DNA from: Actinomadura citrea
GTDB lineage: Bacteria > Actinomycetota > Actinomycetes > Streptosporangiales > Streptosporangiaceae
Direction of reading: 5' to 3'
DNA: 64,000 bases
Assembly (NCBI RefSeq): GCF_013409045.1
Contig: NZ_JACCBT010000001.1
Coordinates: 7,232,669-7,296,668 of the forward strand
Below are positions 9,082 through 17,178 of this stretch, in pieces. Position numbers and translations under genes: made by a program. Position 1 is the stretch's first letter. Each line of letters begins with the position of its first letter. The notes under the pieces were generated by a model that did not search any database, had not been told where the DNA came from, and saw only the letters and a list, made by a program, of their open reading frames with translations.

Positions 9082-9684
9082 ATGACCGGACAGAACGCCC
9101 ACCGCACCGTCACCGCCAACATCACGCTGTCCCTGGACGGCCGCGTCAACGGCCCCGGCGGCGAGTACGACATGAGCTGGATCGTCCCCCACGCCACCAC
9201 GTCCGCGTCCCGCGACCACATGATGGCGGTCACCGGCACGGCGACCACCGCCCTGCTCGGCCGCAAGAACTTCGAGGGCTTCGCCGGGTTCTGGCCCGCC
9301 GTCGCCGACGACGAGAGCGCGGACCCGCGGGACCGGGAGTTCTCCCGCTGGCTCAACGCGGTCGAGAAGGTCGTCTTCTCCACCACGCTCAAGGAGGCCG
9401 CCTGGGACAACGCGCGCATCGCCGGCACCGACCCCGTCACGGCGGTCAAGCAACTGCGCGAGCAGGACGGCGGCGACATCGTCGTCCTGGCCAGCGCCAG
9501 CGTGATCCGCGGCCTCCTGCAGTCGGGCGAGGTGGACCGGCTGAGCATCACGCTGTGCCCCGAACTCGTCGGCGGCGGCGCCCGGCTGTTCCCCGACGGC
9601 CCGTCCGCGTCATGGACGCTGACCTCCAGCCTGGTCACCGAGAGTGGCGCGATCTGCCTCCTCTACGACCGCGCCGAGCGCTGA
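9082..9684 (+). CDS. Dihydrofolate reductase-fold family protein
   Basis: A 200-aa RibD C-terminal/DHFR-like protein. TANITLSLDGRVNGPGGEYD is the first strand, TALLGRKNFEGFAGFW the usual G-R-x-x-F/Y block, and DIVVLASASVIRGLLQSGEVD ... LCPELVGGGARLFPDG the C-terminal signature. It is probably an NADPH-dependent reductase of unknown substrate. ATG 9082 follows a GGAA element. It is divergent from the LuxR-type regulator and 45 bp upstream of a paralogue. Confidence 0.88.
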   Translation: MTGQNAHRTVTANITLSLDGRVNGPGGEYDMSWIVPHATTSASRDHMMAVTGTATTALLGRKNFEGFAGFWPAVADDESADPRDREFSRWLNAVEKVVFSTTLKEAAWDNARIAGTDPVTAVKQLREQDGGDIVVLASASVIRGLLQSGEVDRLSITLCPELVGGGARLFPDGPSASWTLTSSLVTESGAICLLYDRAER

Positions 9685-9729
9685 AACGCCTCGAACCGAC
9701 ATCCAGCCGATCACCAGCGAAGGACACAC

Positions 9730-10335
9730 ATGAACAGGGTCTTCAGCGCCCACGCCGTCTCGGTGGACGGCTATATCAGCGGCCGCACCCCCGACGGCGA
9801 GGAAGAACTCGGACGCGGGCTCGGTGACGCGCCGACGCTCTTCGACTGGTACTTCGACGGGGACACGCCGAGCCGGGAGTTCGACGGGTTCAAGCTGAGC
9901 GAGGCGAGCGTCCGCTTCTTCGACGCCGCTGCGGCACGCGTGGGAGCGGTGGTGGCGGGGCGCGTCACCTACGAGCACTCCGGGCGCTGGGGAGGCGGCG
10001 GCCCCCACCCGACGGCGCCGCTCTTCGTCCTCAGCCACGGGACCGTCCCCGGGATCGGCGAGCGGCAGACCCTCGTCACCGGCGGGATCGAGGACGCGGT
10101 CGCGGCGGCGCGCGAGGCCGCCGGGGACAAGGACGTCGCCCTCATGGGCGGCGGGGTGCTGACCTCCGCGCTGGAGGCGGGCCTGGTCGACGAGGTGATC
10201 CTCCACCAGGTCCCCGTCCTGCTCGGCGGCGGTCACGGCTTCTTCCGCGCGTTCCCCCGGCAGGTGGACCTCCGGCTGCTGGAGGCCGTCCCGGCGCCCG
10301 GCGTGACCCACCTCCGCTACGAGGTGGTCCGATGA
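9730..10335 (+). CDS. Dihydrofolate reductase-fold family protein, second copy
   Basis: A 201-aa DHFR/RibD-C-like protein with AVSVDGYISGRTPDGEEEL, GAVVAGRVTYEHSGRWGGGG and ALMGGGVLTSALEAGLVDEV ... LLGGGHGFF. It is clearly diverged from the upstream gene, not a recent duplicate. Its stop overlaps the ATG of the SDR-like gene, so the two are likely co-translated. Confidence 0.88.
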   Translation: MNRVFSAHAVSVDGYISGRTPDGEEELGRGLGDAPTLFDWYFDGDTPSREFDGFKLSEASVRFFDAAAARVGAVVAGRVTYEHSGRWGGGGPHPTAPLFVLSHGTVPGIGERQTLVTGGIEDAVAAAREAAGDKDVALMGGGVLTSALEAGLVDEVILHQVPVLLGGGHGFFRAFPRQVDLRLLEAVPAPGVTHLRYEVVR

Positions 10336-11252
10336 TCCTCGTCACCGGAGGGCTGGGCATGATCGGCGCCCACACCGCCCGCGCGCTCGCCGACCTCGGA
10401 CACGAGGTCGTGGTCACCTCGCACCGCCGGAGCGAGGTCCCGTCCTTCCTCGCCGGCCGGGTCACCGTGGAACGCCTCGACGTCACCGACCGGGACGCCT
10501 TCCTCGCCCTCGCCGACCGCCACGACATCGGCGACATCGTCCACCTCGCCGGCGGCATCCCCGGCGAGGACCCGGTCCGCTACTTCCGCACGGACACGAC
10601 CGGCCTGCTCAACGCGCTGGACGCCGCCCGCGCCTGGGGCGTCCGCAGGTTCGCCGTCGCGAGCAGCCTCGGCGCGTACGTCGGCCGCTCCGAGATCCCC
10701 TGGCGGGAGGAACTCGCGCTCCCCACCACGGATCTGCCGCACCTGATCGTCGCCTTCAAGAAGGCCGTGGAGCCGCTCACCACGCACGCCCTCCAGGGCA
10801 GCGGCGTCCAGCCGGTCGTCCTGCGGATCGGGACGATCTGGGGACCGCTCGTCGATCCGGACTCCCCGTTCTTCCACGTCCCGCCGTACATCAACGCGGT
10901 GCTCCGCGGCGAGCGGCCGCCACCGCTGCACGCCGACGACGGCGGCGACTGCTGCTACGCACCGGACGCCGGGCGCGCGATCGCCCTCCTCATGACCGCG
11001 AAGACGCTGGAGCACGACACCTACAACGTCTCCAGCGGCCGCCCGGTCGCCAACCGCGAGTTCGCGGACGCCCTGGAGGCGATCACGCCCGGCCTGCGGC
11101 TCGATCTCCTGCCCGGACGGCGGAACGGCCCCGGCGAGGACCCCTACCTCGACATCGGCCGGCTCACCCGCGACACGGGCTTCACGCCGGAGTTCGACGC
11201 CGCGGGAGCGGTCGCCGACTACGTCGCCTGGCGCGCCGGCAACCCCCGCTGA
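10332..11252 (+). CDS. NAD-dependent epimerase/dehydratase-like protein
   Basis: A 306-aa extended SDR. VTGGLGMIGAHTARAL at residues 4-19 is the GxxGxxG Rossmann motif; VHLAGG and AVASSLGAYVG follow in the usual order. The catalytic YxxxK is altered: the aligned segment reads IVAFKKAVE, so the Lys is kept but Ile replaces Tyr. The fold and NAD(P) binding look intact, but the standard proton-relay mechanism does not. It is coupled to the upstream DHFR-fold gene by ATGA overlap and faces an aldo/keto reductase across a terminator. Confidence 0.85.
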   Translation: MILVTGGLGMIGAHTARALADLGHEVVVTSHRRSEVPSFLAGRVTVERLDVTDRDAFLALADRHDIGDIVHLAGGIPGEDPVRYFRTDTTGLLNALDAARAWGVRRFAVASSLGAYVGRSEIPWREELALPTTDLPHLIVAFKKAVEPLTTHALQGSGVQPVVLRIGTIWGPLVDPDSPFFHVPPYINAVLRGERPPPLHADDGGDCCYAPDAGRAIALLMTAKTLEHDTYNVSSGRPVANREFADALEAITPGLRLDLLPGRRNGPGEDPYLDIGRLTRDTGFTPEFDAAGAVADYVAWRAGNPR

Positions 11253-11271
11253 CGACGGGTTCCGCCACTGT

Positions 11272-11303
11272 CCTGGCCCCCCGCCCGCGCGGGACGGGCC
11301 AGG
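11272..11303. terminator. Bidirectional hairpin between convergent genes
   Basis: CCTGGCCC (11272-11279) pairs with GGGCCAGG (11296-11303) around a GC-rich loop. It lies exactly between two converging genes. Confidence 0.65.
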
Positions 11304-12098
11304 TCAGGCGTTGGCGGCGAGGGCGTCGATGGCGGCGACGTCCTCGTCGGTGAGGGCGATGCCCTCCAGGTCGAAGTTGGCGGCGATGTGCTCCCGGCGC
11401 GACGACCTGGGAAGGACCACGATGTCGTGCTCCAGGTGCCAGCGGAGGACGACCTGGGCGGGCGTCGCGCCGTGCCGCCGGGCGATCCCGGTGAGGACCG
11501 GGTCGCGCAGGTCGGTGTTCTTCAGACCGCTGTAGCCCTCGACCACGACCCCACGGCGCCGGTGCTCCTCCAGCAGGACCGGGTCGTGCTGCGCCGGGCT
11601 CCACGAGATCTGGTTGACCGCCGGCCGCCGCCCGGTCGCCTCGGCCAGCCGGTCGATCAGCGCCGGGCTGTGGTTGCTCACCCCGACCTCGCGGGCCAGC
11701 CCCGCGTCCTTGGCCTCCAGCAGCGCCTCCCACGTCGGGACGAACTCGTCCCGGCCGGTCGGCCAGTGGATCAGCCAGAGATCCACATAACCGGTGCCGA
11801 GCAGGCGGAGGCTCGACTCCAGGGTGCGGCGGGCGTGCGGCGCGTCCTGCGGGCGCAGCTTGGTGGTGACGAAGACCTGCTCCCGGTCCACGCCGCTGTC
11901 CTTCACGGCGCGGCCGACGTCCGCCTCGTTGCGGTACAGCGTCGCGGTGTCGACATGCCGGTAGCCGATCTCCAGGGCCGCCCGCACCGACGCGTACGCC
12001 GTCCTGGGCCGCAGTTGCCAGGTCCCGAAACCGATCAGCGGCAGCGCGGCGCCGCCGGGCAGATTCACAGTCCGCGTCATGCCTCGTATTCTGCCCAT
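11304..12098 (-). CDS. Aldo/keto reductase
   Basis: A 264-aa (beta/alpha)8 NADPH-dependent oxidoreductase. IGYRHVDTATLYRNEADVGR carries the catalytic Asp and Tyr, TTKLRP the Lys and DLWLIHWP the His; LPRSSRREHIAANFD is the cofactor-binding segment. It resembles the 2,5-diketo-gluconate reductase group. ATG 12098 was chosen because GGAGGGG lies eight bases upstream; ATG 12080 lacks one. It is convergent with the SDR-like gene. The substrate is unknown. Confidence 0.92.
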   Translation of the reverse strand: MGRIRGMTRTVNLPGGAALPLIGFGTWQLRPRTAYASVRAALEIGYRHVDTATLYRNEADVGRAVKDSGVDREQVFVTTKLRPQDAPHARRTLESSLRLLGTGYVDLWLIHWPTGRDEFVPTWEALLEAKDAGLAREVGVSNHSPALIDRLAEATGRRPAVNQISWSPAQHDPVLLEEHRRRGVVVEGYSGLKNTDLRDPVLTGIARRHGATPAQVVLRWHLEHDIVVLPRSSRREHIAANFDLEGIALTDEDVAAIDALAANA

Positions 12099-12364
12099 GA
12101 TCGCCGCCCCTCCAACGATGTCCGTTCGGTCGGCGCTGCGCGTGGACGACCGGCCCGGCGGCACGGTCAGGGAGCCGCGGGCGGACGGCCGCCCCGGTGA
12201 CCTTACGGACCCGGGTGTCCCGTCTGTCAGATCGTGTGCACGTCTGTACGGGATCGCATGCTGGACAGGCTGACAACAACGATCTTCTTGTGAACACGTG
12301 AGCGGTCGAGCGACCGTGGTCTTCGTCGCGGGCTTTGCGCCCAGCTCCCCTACCAGGAGACCCG
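12099..12364. other. Divergent intergenic region
   Basis: 266 bp between the aldo/keto reductase and the M15-like peptidase gene. It should contain both promoters. No long inverted repeat, riboswitch or small gene stands out. Confidence 0.5.
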
Positions 12365-13225
12365 ATGAAGCTGCCTTCGTATGCCGCCGCCGTCGTGACG
12401 GCGACCCTGCTCACCTCGCTCCCCGGAACGGCCGGGTCACCGGCGGCCCGGGCGGCCGGCGGCCAGGTGCCCGGCGCCCAGGCCCTGCCGAGCGTGAACA
12501 TGGAGGCCACCGTCAAGGCCGCCCAGATCGACCCGCGGCGGGCGGACGACACGCTGACTCCGGGCGCGAAGGCCAGCGTGCTCCTCGTCGAGCAGGCACT
12601 GCGCGACCGGAACCTGCTTGACGCCGCGTGGGTGGATGGCTACTTCGGCACCACCACGACCGCCGCCTACGCGAAGTACCAGAAGTCGCTCGGTTACACC
12701 GGCCTTGCCGCCAACGGGCTGCCGGGCAGGACGTCGCTCGCCAAGCTCGGGACCGGACGTTTCACCGTCGCCGACGTCATCGAGCCGGGAGCCCGCGTGT
12801 CCACCGGCGGGGCCGTCGTCAACACCCGGACGCAGAGCATGCTGGCCGAGGCGAAACGGCTGCTCGGCCGCGACCTCGCGCTGGACCAGGGCTCCTACAA
12901 CCCCGGCGGCGACCCCACGTCCGCGGGCACCCACGACGGCGGAGGCGTCGTCGACGTCTCGGTGCAGGGGATGGACTCCGCCACCCGCACCACGGTCGCC
13001 CGCGCGCTGCGCCGTGTCGGCTTCGCCGCATGGGTCCGCAGCCCCTCCCAGGGCGACTGGCCGTGGCACATCCACGCCGCCGCCATCAACGACACCGACC
13101 TCTCAAGCCAGGCCCAGCACCAGACCGGTGACTACTACCTCGGCCTGAACGGCCTCTCCGGCCGCGGCCCCGACGACGGCCCGAAGGTGACCATCCGCAC
13201 CTGGGAGGAGTACCAGCGCAGCTGA
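12365..13225 (+). CDS. Secreted peptidoglycan-binding, M15-like peptidase
   Basis: 286 aa with a Sec signal peptide (about residues 1-31, ending near ARAA). A PG_binding_1-like domain follows (VEQALRDRNLLDAAWVDGYF ... YAKYQKSLGYTG ... GLPGRTSL). The C-terminal domain has GTHDGGGVVDVS and WPWHIHAA, which match the zinc-ligand H/D and HxH pattern of M15-like D-Ala-D-Ala carboxypeptidases. It probably trims peptidoglycan stem peptides outside the cell, and it starts a run of cell-wall genes. Confidence 0.85.
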   Translation: MKLPSYAAAVVTATLLTSLPGTAGSPAARAAGGQVPGAQALPSVNMEATVKAAQIDPRRADDTLTPGAKASVLLVEQALRDRNLLDAAWVDGYFGTTTTAAYAKYQKSLGYTGLAANGLPGRTSLAKLGTGRFTVADVIEPGARVSTGGAVVNTRTQSMLAEAKRLLGRDLALDQGSYNPGGDPTSAGTHDGGGVVDVSVQGMDSATRTTVARALRRVGFAAWVRSPSQGDWPWHIHAAAINDTDLSSQAQHQTGDYYLGLNGLSGRGPDDGPKVTIRTWEEYQRS

Positions 13226-13244
13226 CCCGTCCCGTCCGTACACC

Positions 13245-13288
13245 AGGCAACGAGAACAGACAGGCAACGAGAACAGGAACGAGAACAG
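13245..13288 (+). repeat. Short direct repeats upstream of the M23 peptidase gene
   Basis: AGGCAACGAGAACAG occurs at 13245-13259 and 13262-13276, and a third partial copy (GGAACGAGAACAG) at 13276-13288, immediately before the AAGGAGA ribosome-binding site. Confidence 0.8.
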
Positions 13289-13302
13289 AAGGAGAGAACG
13301 GC

Positions 13303-14193
13303 ATGAACAAGCTCACCAAGGTCCTCACCACCACGGCGACCGGCGCCGTCGCGCTGGGCGGGGTGGCGTCGGTCTTCGTCTCGCCCGCCTCGGCGGCGGC
13401 CCGGGACGGCAAGTGCGACAGCGGCGAGTTCTGCTACTACTTCAACAGCGACAACCAGGGCTCGATCTCGGACTTCACCGGCTCGGTCGCCGACTACGGC
13501 ACCACGCAGCCCTCCTGCTACGACTTCAAGGGCGACGGCAACGGCAAGGGCACCTGCGTCAAGAACAACGCCGCGTCGGTCTGGAACAACAGCGGCAAGA
13601 CCGTCCGCGTCTACTACAACAGCAACTACGGCGGCAGCTACCAGGACTTCAAGGCCGGCGCCAAGGGCAACCTGAACGCGACCCTCAAGAACCAGAACGC
13701 CTCGCACGAGTTCTCTCCGTCGGCGCGCACGAACATGTCCTACGGGCTGTACGCGACGAGCGGCGGGCAGATCACCTGCGGCTTCGACGGCTACACCACC
13801 ACGCCCGGCCGGCACGAGGGCATCGACATCGCCCGCGGCATCGGCTCCGACGTCCACGCCCTGGTGGCCGGTAAGGTCATCTACATCGCGCGCGGGGCCA
13901 CCGGGAGTTCGGGGCTGTCCACGATCTCCGTCTACAACAGCTCGCTCGACAAGACGGTGATCTACCTGCACTCCGCTCCGCGGTCCTCGCTGAGCGTGGG
14001 GCAGTCGATCAGCCGCGGCCAGGTCATCGCCGACGAGTCGTGGCACGGGGTGTCGTCCAGCTCGTCCGCCCACACCCACGTCGAGATGCGTCTCGGCCAG
14101 CAGACGCACGCGGCCAAGAGCGTCAACGACCCGACCCTGGACAACCCGAACCCGACCACGTTCTGGAACTCCCAGGGCTACAACGTCCGATAG
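13303..14193 (+). CDS. Secreted I36-domain M23 metallopeptidase
   Basis: 296 aa: Sec signal peptide (about 1-32, ASA/AARD), then a peptidase-inhibitor-I36-like domain (about 35-140) with CDSGEFCYYFNSDNQGS and paired Cys. The C-terminal M23 domain has the full zinc motifs HEGIDIA (HxxxD) and HTHVEM (HxH). M23 enzymes cut peptidoglycan cross-bridges. The I36 domain, a beta/gamma-crystallin-like fold in relatives, may restrain activity or bind the wall. AAGGAGA precedes the ATG. The next gene carries a nearly identical I36 segment on a different catalytic domain. Confidence 0.88.
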   Translation: MNKLTKVLTTTATGAVALGGVASVFVSPASAAARDGKCDSGEFCYYFNSDNQGSISDFTGSVADYGTTQPSCYDFKGDGNGKGTCVKNNAASVWNNSGKTVRVYYNSNYGGSYQDFKAGAKGNLNATLKNQNASHEFSPSARTNMSYGLYATSGGQITCGFDGYTTTPGRHEGIDIARGIGSDVHALVAGKVIYIARGATGSSGLSTISVYNSSLDKTVIYLHSAPRSSLSVGQSISRGQVIADESWHGVSSSSSAHTHVEMRLGQQTHAAKSVNDPTLDNPNPTTFWNSQGYNVR

Positions 14194-14227
14194 AGCGCAG
14201 CGGCCTCCACCAGAGGGGAACACGACT

Positions 14228-15175
14228 GTGTCGACACGAAGCGTGCGGCTGAGCCCGCGGCTCACCGCGACGACCGCCGCGATGGCGCTCGGTGGGGCCG
14301 CCCTCATCCCGGCCTCCCCCGCCTCGGCCGCGGCCCGCGACGGCGTCTGCGAGACCGGCGAGTTCTGCTACTACTTCAACAGCGACAACCAGGGCTCGGT
14401 CTCGGACTTCACGGGCTCGGTCGCCGACTACGGGACGGCCCAGCCTTCCTGCTACGACTTCAAGGGCCCCGGCAACGGCAAGGGCACGTGCGTCAAGAAC
14501 GCCGCCGCCTCGGTCTGGAACAACAGCGGCAAGACCGTCCGCGTCTACTACAACAGCAACTACGGCGGCAGCTACCAGGACTTCAAGGCCGGCGCCAAGG
14601 GCAACCTGAACGCCACGCTCAAGAACCAGAACGCCTCGCACCAGTTCCTGGGCTCGACGCCACCGCCGACCGGTTGCAAGACCGACGGCACCGACAGCAA
14701 GCTCCCTTCCACGATCCTGGTGTACCGAGTGTCACTCGGCCGTGTGGACCGGGTGGCGTTCAAGACCTATGTCAAGGACGTCCTGCCCAACGAGTGGGTG
14801 CCGAGCTGGCCCGCGGAGTCCCTGAAGGCCGGTGCGATGGCCGTCAAGGGCTACGGCTGGTACTGGGCGCTGCACTCGACCCGCAAGACGTCTGGCGGCC
14901 AGTGCTTCGACGTCTACGACACCACGTCGAGCCAGGTCTACAAGCCCGGCTCCGCCCAGGCGTCGACGAGCGCCGCGGTGGACGCCACGTGGGGCACCCG
15001 CATGACCCGCGGCGGAAAGATCCTTGAGGCCCACTACTGCTCCACGACGACGGCGTGCGGCGGCTGGGTCACCGGGGACTGGATGTCGCAGTACGGCTCC
15101 CGCGACAAGGCCGACGCGGGCTGGAGCTACTCCAGGATCCTCACCGCCTACTACACCGGGATCGCCCTCTCCTGA
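14228..15175 (+). CDS. Secreted I36-domain SpoIID/LytB-like protein
   Basis: 315 aa starting at GTG 14228 with GAGGGGAA upstream. A signal peptide (about 1-36) precedes an I36-like domain almost identical to the upstream protein's. The C-terminal half is SpoIID/LytB-like: VAFKTYVKDVLPNEWVPSW followed by PAESLKAGAMAVKGYGWYWA, including the Glu expected for the lytic transglycosylase-type site. The enzyme probably cleaves glycan strands while its neighbour cleaves peptides. The 34-bp gap suggests an operon. Confidence 0.85.
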   Translation: MSTRSVRLSPRLTATTAAMALGGAALIPASPASAAARDGVCETGEFCYYFNSDNQGSVSDFTGSVADYGTAQPSCYDFKGPGNGKGTCVKNAAASVWNNSGKTVRVYYNSNYGGSYQDFKAGAKGNLNATLKNQNASHQFLGSTPPPTGCKTDGTDSKLPSTILVYRVSLGRVDRVAFKTYVKDVLPNEWVPSWPAESLKAGAMAVKGYGWYWALHSTRKTSGGQCFDVYDTTSSQVYKPGSAQASTSAAVDATWGTRMTRGGKILEAHYCSTTTACGGWVTGDWMSQYGSRDKADAGWSYSRILTAYYTGIALS

Positions 15176-15194
15176 TCCCCTGACCGTCCTGCCG

Positions 15195-15229
15195 AGCCCC
15201 CCGCCGTGGCCCCTCCGCGGCGGGGGGCT
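15195..15229. terminator. Strong bidirectional terminator hairpin
   Basis: AGCCCCCCGCCG (15195-15206) and CGGCGGGGGGCT (15218-15229) are perfect 12-bp arms between two converging genes, touching the stop of the minus-strand gene. Confidence 0.8.
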
Positions 15230-16247
15230 ACGGCCCTTCGACGATGATCTGGAAGTTGACCGGCCGGCTTCCGGGGAACGCGACCTTCCCCGTGCCGTCC
15301 ACCATCTTGAAGCGCACGTAGCATAAGCCCGGCTTCCTCGGCGTGGTGATGTCGGTGCGGACGTCGACCACGTGGCCTGGTTCCGTGTCGGCGATCGGCA
15401 CTTCGGAGATGGTCTGGCAGTTGTCGGCCTTCTGCGGGAGGTCCAGGCGGCGCAGCGAGTAGCCGTCCCACGGGACCGTTCCGGAGTTCTTGAGCCGCCA
15501 TACCTTGGTGATGTTCTGGCCGGTGCCGACGCGCGTGCAGTCGGGCAGCGTGATGTCCGCGACGAACTGGGCGGCGTCGCCCTTGTGCCTCGGCGGAGCC
15601 GCCGCCGGGTTCGTCGCCTGCACCGGGCAGTCGGCCGGAGACAGCGCGGCCTTCGCCCGGTTGCCGTACTCCTCCAGGGCGTCCTTGCCGGAGTCGCGAT
15701 CGACCACGATGAGGACCACGGCCCACGTACCGATGACCGCCGCCGTCAGCGCGACCGCACCCGGGCTGCTCAGCCGGAGCCGCCGCCGGCGTTTCGGTGC
15801 GGGGAAGGTCGCCTGGACGTCCCCCGCCATCCGTCCGGGCGGTGGTGGCCGGACGGGCCGGGATTCCGAGGTCTCGTCACCCGCCGGGGCCTCTGGCGGC
15901 TCGATGGCGATGTGCACCGCCTGGGCGTCCACGGTGCTCACGGCGGAGCCTTCGAGCGCGGCGGACGCGGGCCTCCCGGCGCTCGCCGACCTCACCGCCA
16001 GGTTCGCCCGCTCCCAGCGTTCGCGGTACGCGGCCGGGTCCGCGCCGCACGCCTTGACGAACTCGACGGTGGTCCCCCAACTCGGGAGCCGGTTGCCCTT
16101 CGTGGCCTCGTGCAACGTCGTGTGCGAGATCGCCCCCGACCTTCCGGACATCTCCCGGAAAGGCGGGTTGCCAACGGATTCCCGCAGTTCCCGCAGAACC
16201 GCCGCGAAGTCCTCGATCGCCTCCGCCTGTGCACGCATGTGGTCCAC
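15228..16247 (-). CDS. HTH protein with membrane anchor and NBR1-like Ig domain
   Basis: 339 aa. The N-terminus (about 10-80) is an XRE-like HTH (FREMSGRSGAISHTTLHEATKG ... VEFVKACGADPAAYRERW). After a Pro-rich linker and basic KRRRRLRL comes one transmembrane helix (about 185-207). The exported C-terminus (about 225-338) resembles the NBR1 Ig-like domain: FVADITLPDCTRV, ITKVWRLKNSGTVPWDGYSL and VDVRTDITTPRKPGLCYVRFKM. The topology suggests sensing outside and DNA binding inside. GTG 16247 was used; ATG 16238 is an alternative. Confidence 0.82.
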   Translation of the reverse strand: MDHMRAQAEAIEDFAAVLRELRESVGNPPFREMSGRSGAISHTTLHEATKGNRLPSWGTTVEFVKACGADPAAYRERWERANLAVRSASAGRPASAALEGSAVSTVDAQAVHIAIEPPEAPAGDETSESRPVRPPPPGRMAGDVQATFPAPKRRRRLRLSSPGAVALTAAVIGTWAVVLIVVDRDSGKDALEEYGNRAKAALSPADCPVQATNPAAAPPRHKGDAAQFVADITLPDCTRVGTGQNITKVWRLKNSGTVPWDGYSLRRLDLPQKADNCQTISEVPIADTEPGHVVDVRTDITTPRKPGLCYVRFKMVDGTGKVAFPGSRPVNFQIIVEGP

Positions 16248-16354
16248 CGGGTGAAGCTAACAGCGCCCACGTCCTCCCCTCAAGCACAGGTTTTTATCGG
16301 TTATCTTCCGTTCGGGTCGCCTTTTGAGCTGATCAACATCTGGAGAGGACGCTC

Positions 16355-16991
16355 ATGCCCGCGGACGCAGATCTTCCCCGCCGTAACCTGCTCAGGAGCA
16401 CCGCCGTCATCATGGACGGACCAGATCGTGGTCCACCACACCGCATCGGCGAACGCCACGGACCACTCGCTGGAGCACGCCCTCGGGCTGTCCCGGACGA
16501 TCCAGAACTTCCACATGGACACCAACGGCTGGGACGACATCGGTCAGCAGCTCACCATCAGCCGCGGCGGCCACCTCATGGAGGGCCGCAACCGCACCCT
16601 TGAGGCCATCGGCGCCGGAACGCACGTCGTCGGGGCCCACACCCTCGGCCAGAACGACCACACCATCGGCATCGAGAACGAGGGCACCTACATGACGGCG
16701 GAGCCCACCGGCGCGCTGTGGGCGAAGCTCGTCTCGACCTGTGCGTGGCTGTGCGACGTCTACGGCCTGGAGCCGCACGCGGCGATCGTCGGGCACGGCG
16801 ACCACAACGCCACCGCCTGCCCCGGCGACGCCCTGTACGCGCTGCTGCCGCGCCTGCGCGACCAGGTCGCCGACAGTCTGGGCGAGCGGTATCCGGCGGA
16901 GGTGCCGGGGGCCGTGCCCGGCGGCCTGCCCGGGCCGCGCTTCACCTTCGACCACGGGCCGGCGGTCGGGCCCGGAGACCCCACCCGCTGA
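16355..16991 (+). pseudogene. Disrupted Tat-signal N-acetylmuramoyl-L-alanine amidase
   Basis: GGAGAGGA at 16342-16349 points to ATG 16355, which encodes LPRRNLLRSTAVI, a twin-arginine signal start. About 20 codons later the amidase/PGRP sequence continues in a different frame: IVVHHTASA, ISRGGHLMEGRN, VVGAHTLGQNDHTIGIENEG, GHGDHNATACPGDALY. The zinc ligands (His in HHTA, His and Cys near the end) are intact. The hydrophobic core of the signal and the N-terminal part of the amidase fold are missing. A deletion with frameshift, or a sequencing error, explains this. The first in-frame start inside the domain (GTG 16428) would remove the signal. Confidence 0.75.
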
Positions 16992-17178
16992 CCGGGCTTC
17001 CCGAAACGTCGCGGACGTGCCGGTTCTCGGCGCGCCGAAAGGAAATGAAAAGTCCTGCCTGGTCCGCCAAGGTAAAGGCCGATGGACGTAATTTTGTCCA
17101 GGGCGCTCCACGCGGGTGTTTCGCGTCCCCGCCGTATGCCCATACCTCAATGGTGTCGCCTGAAGCCAGGAGTTGGGC

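Noticed and set aside
12099..12364. c-di-AMP (ydaO-type) riboswitch upstream of a wall hydrolase
   Set aside because: Such elements precede actinobacterial wall hydrolases, but I could not find the conserved core sequences here.
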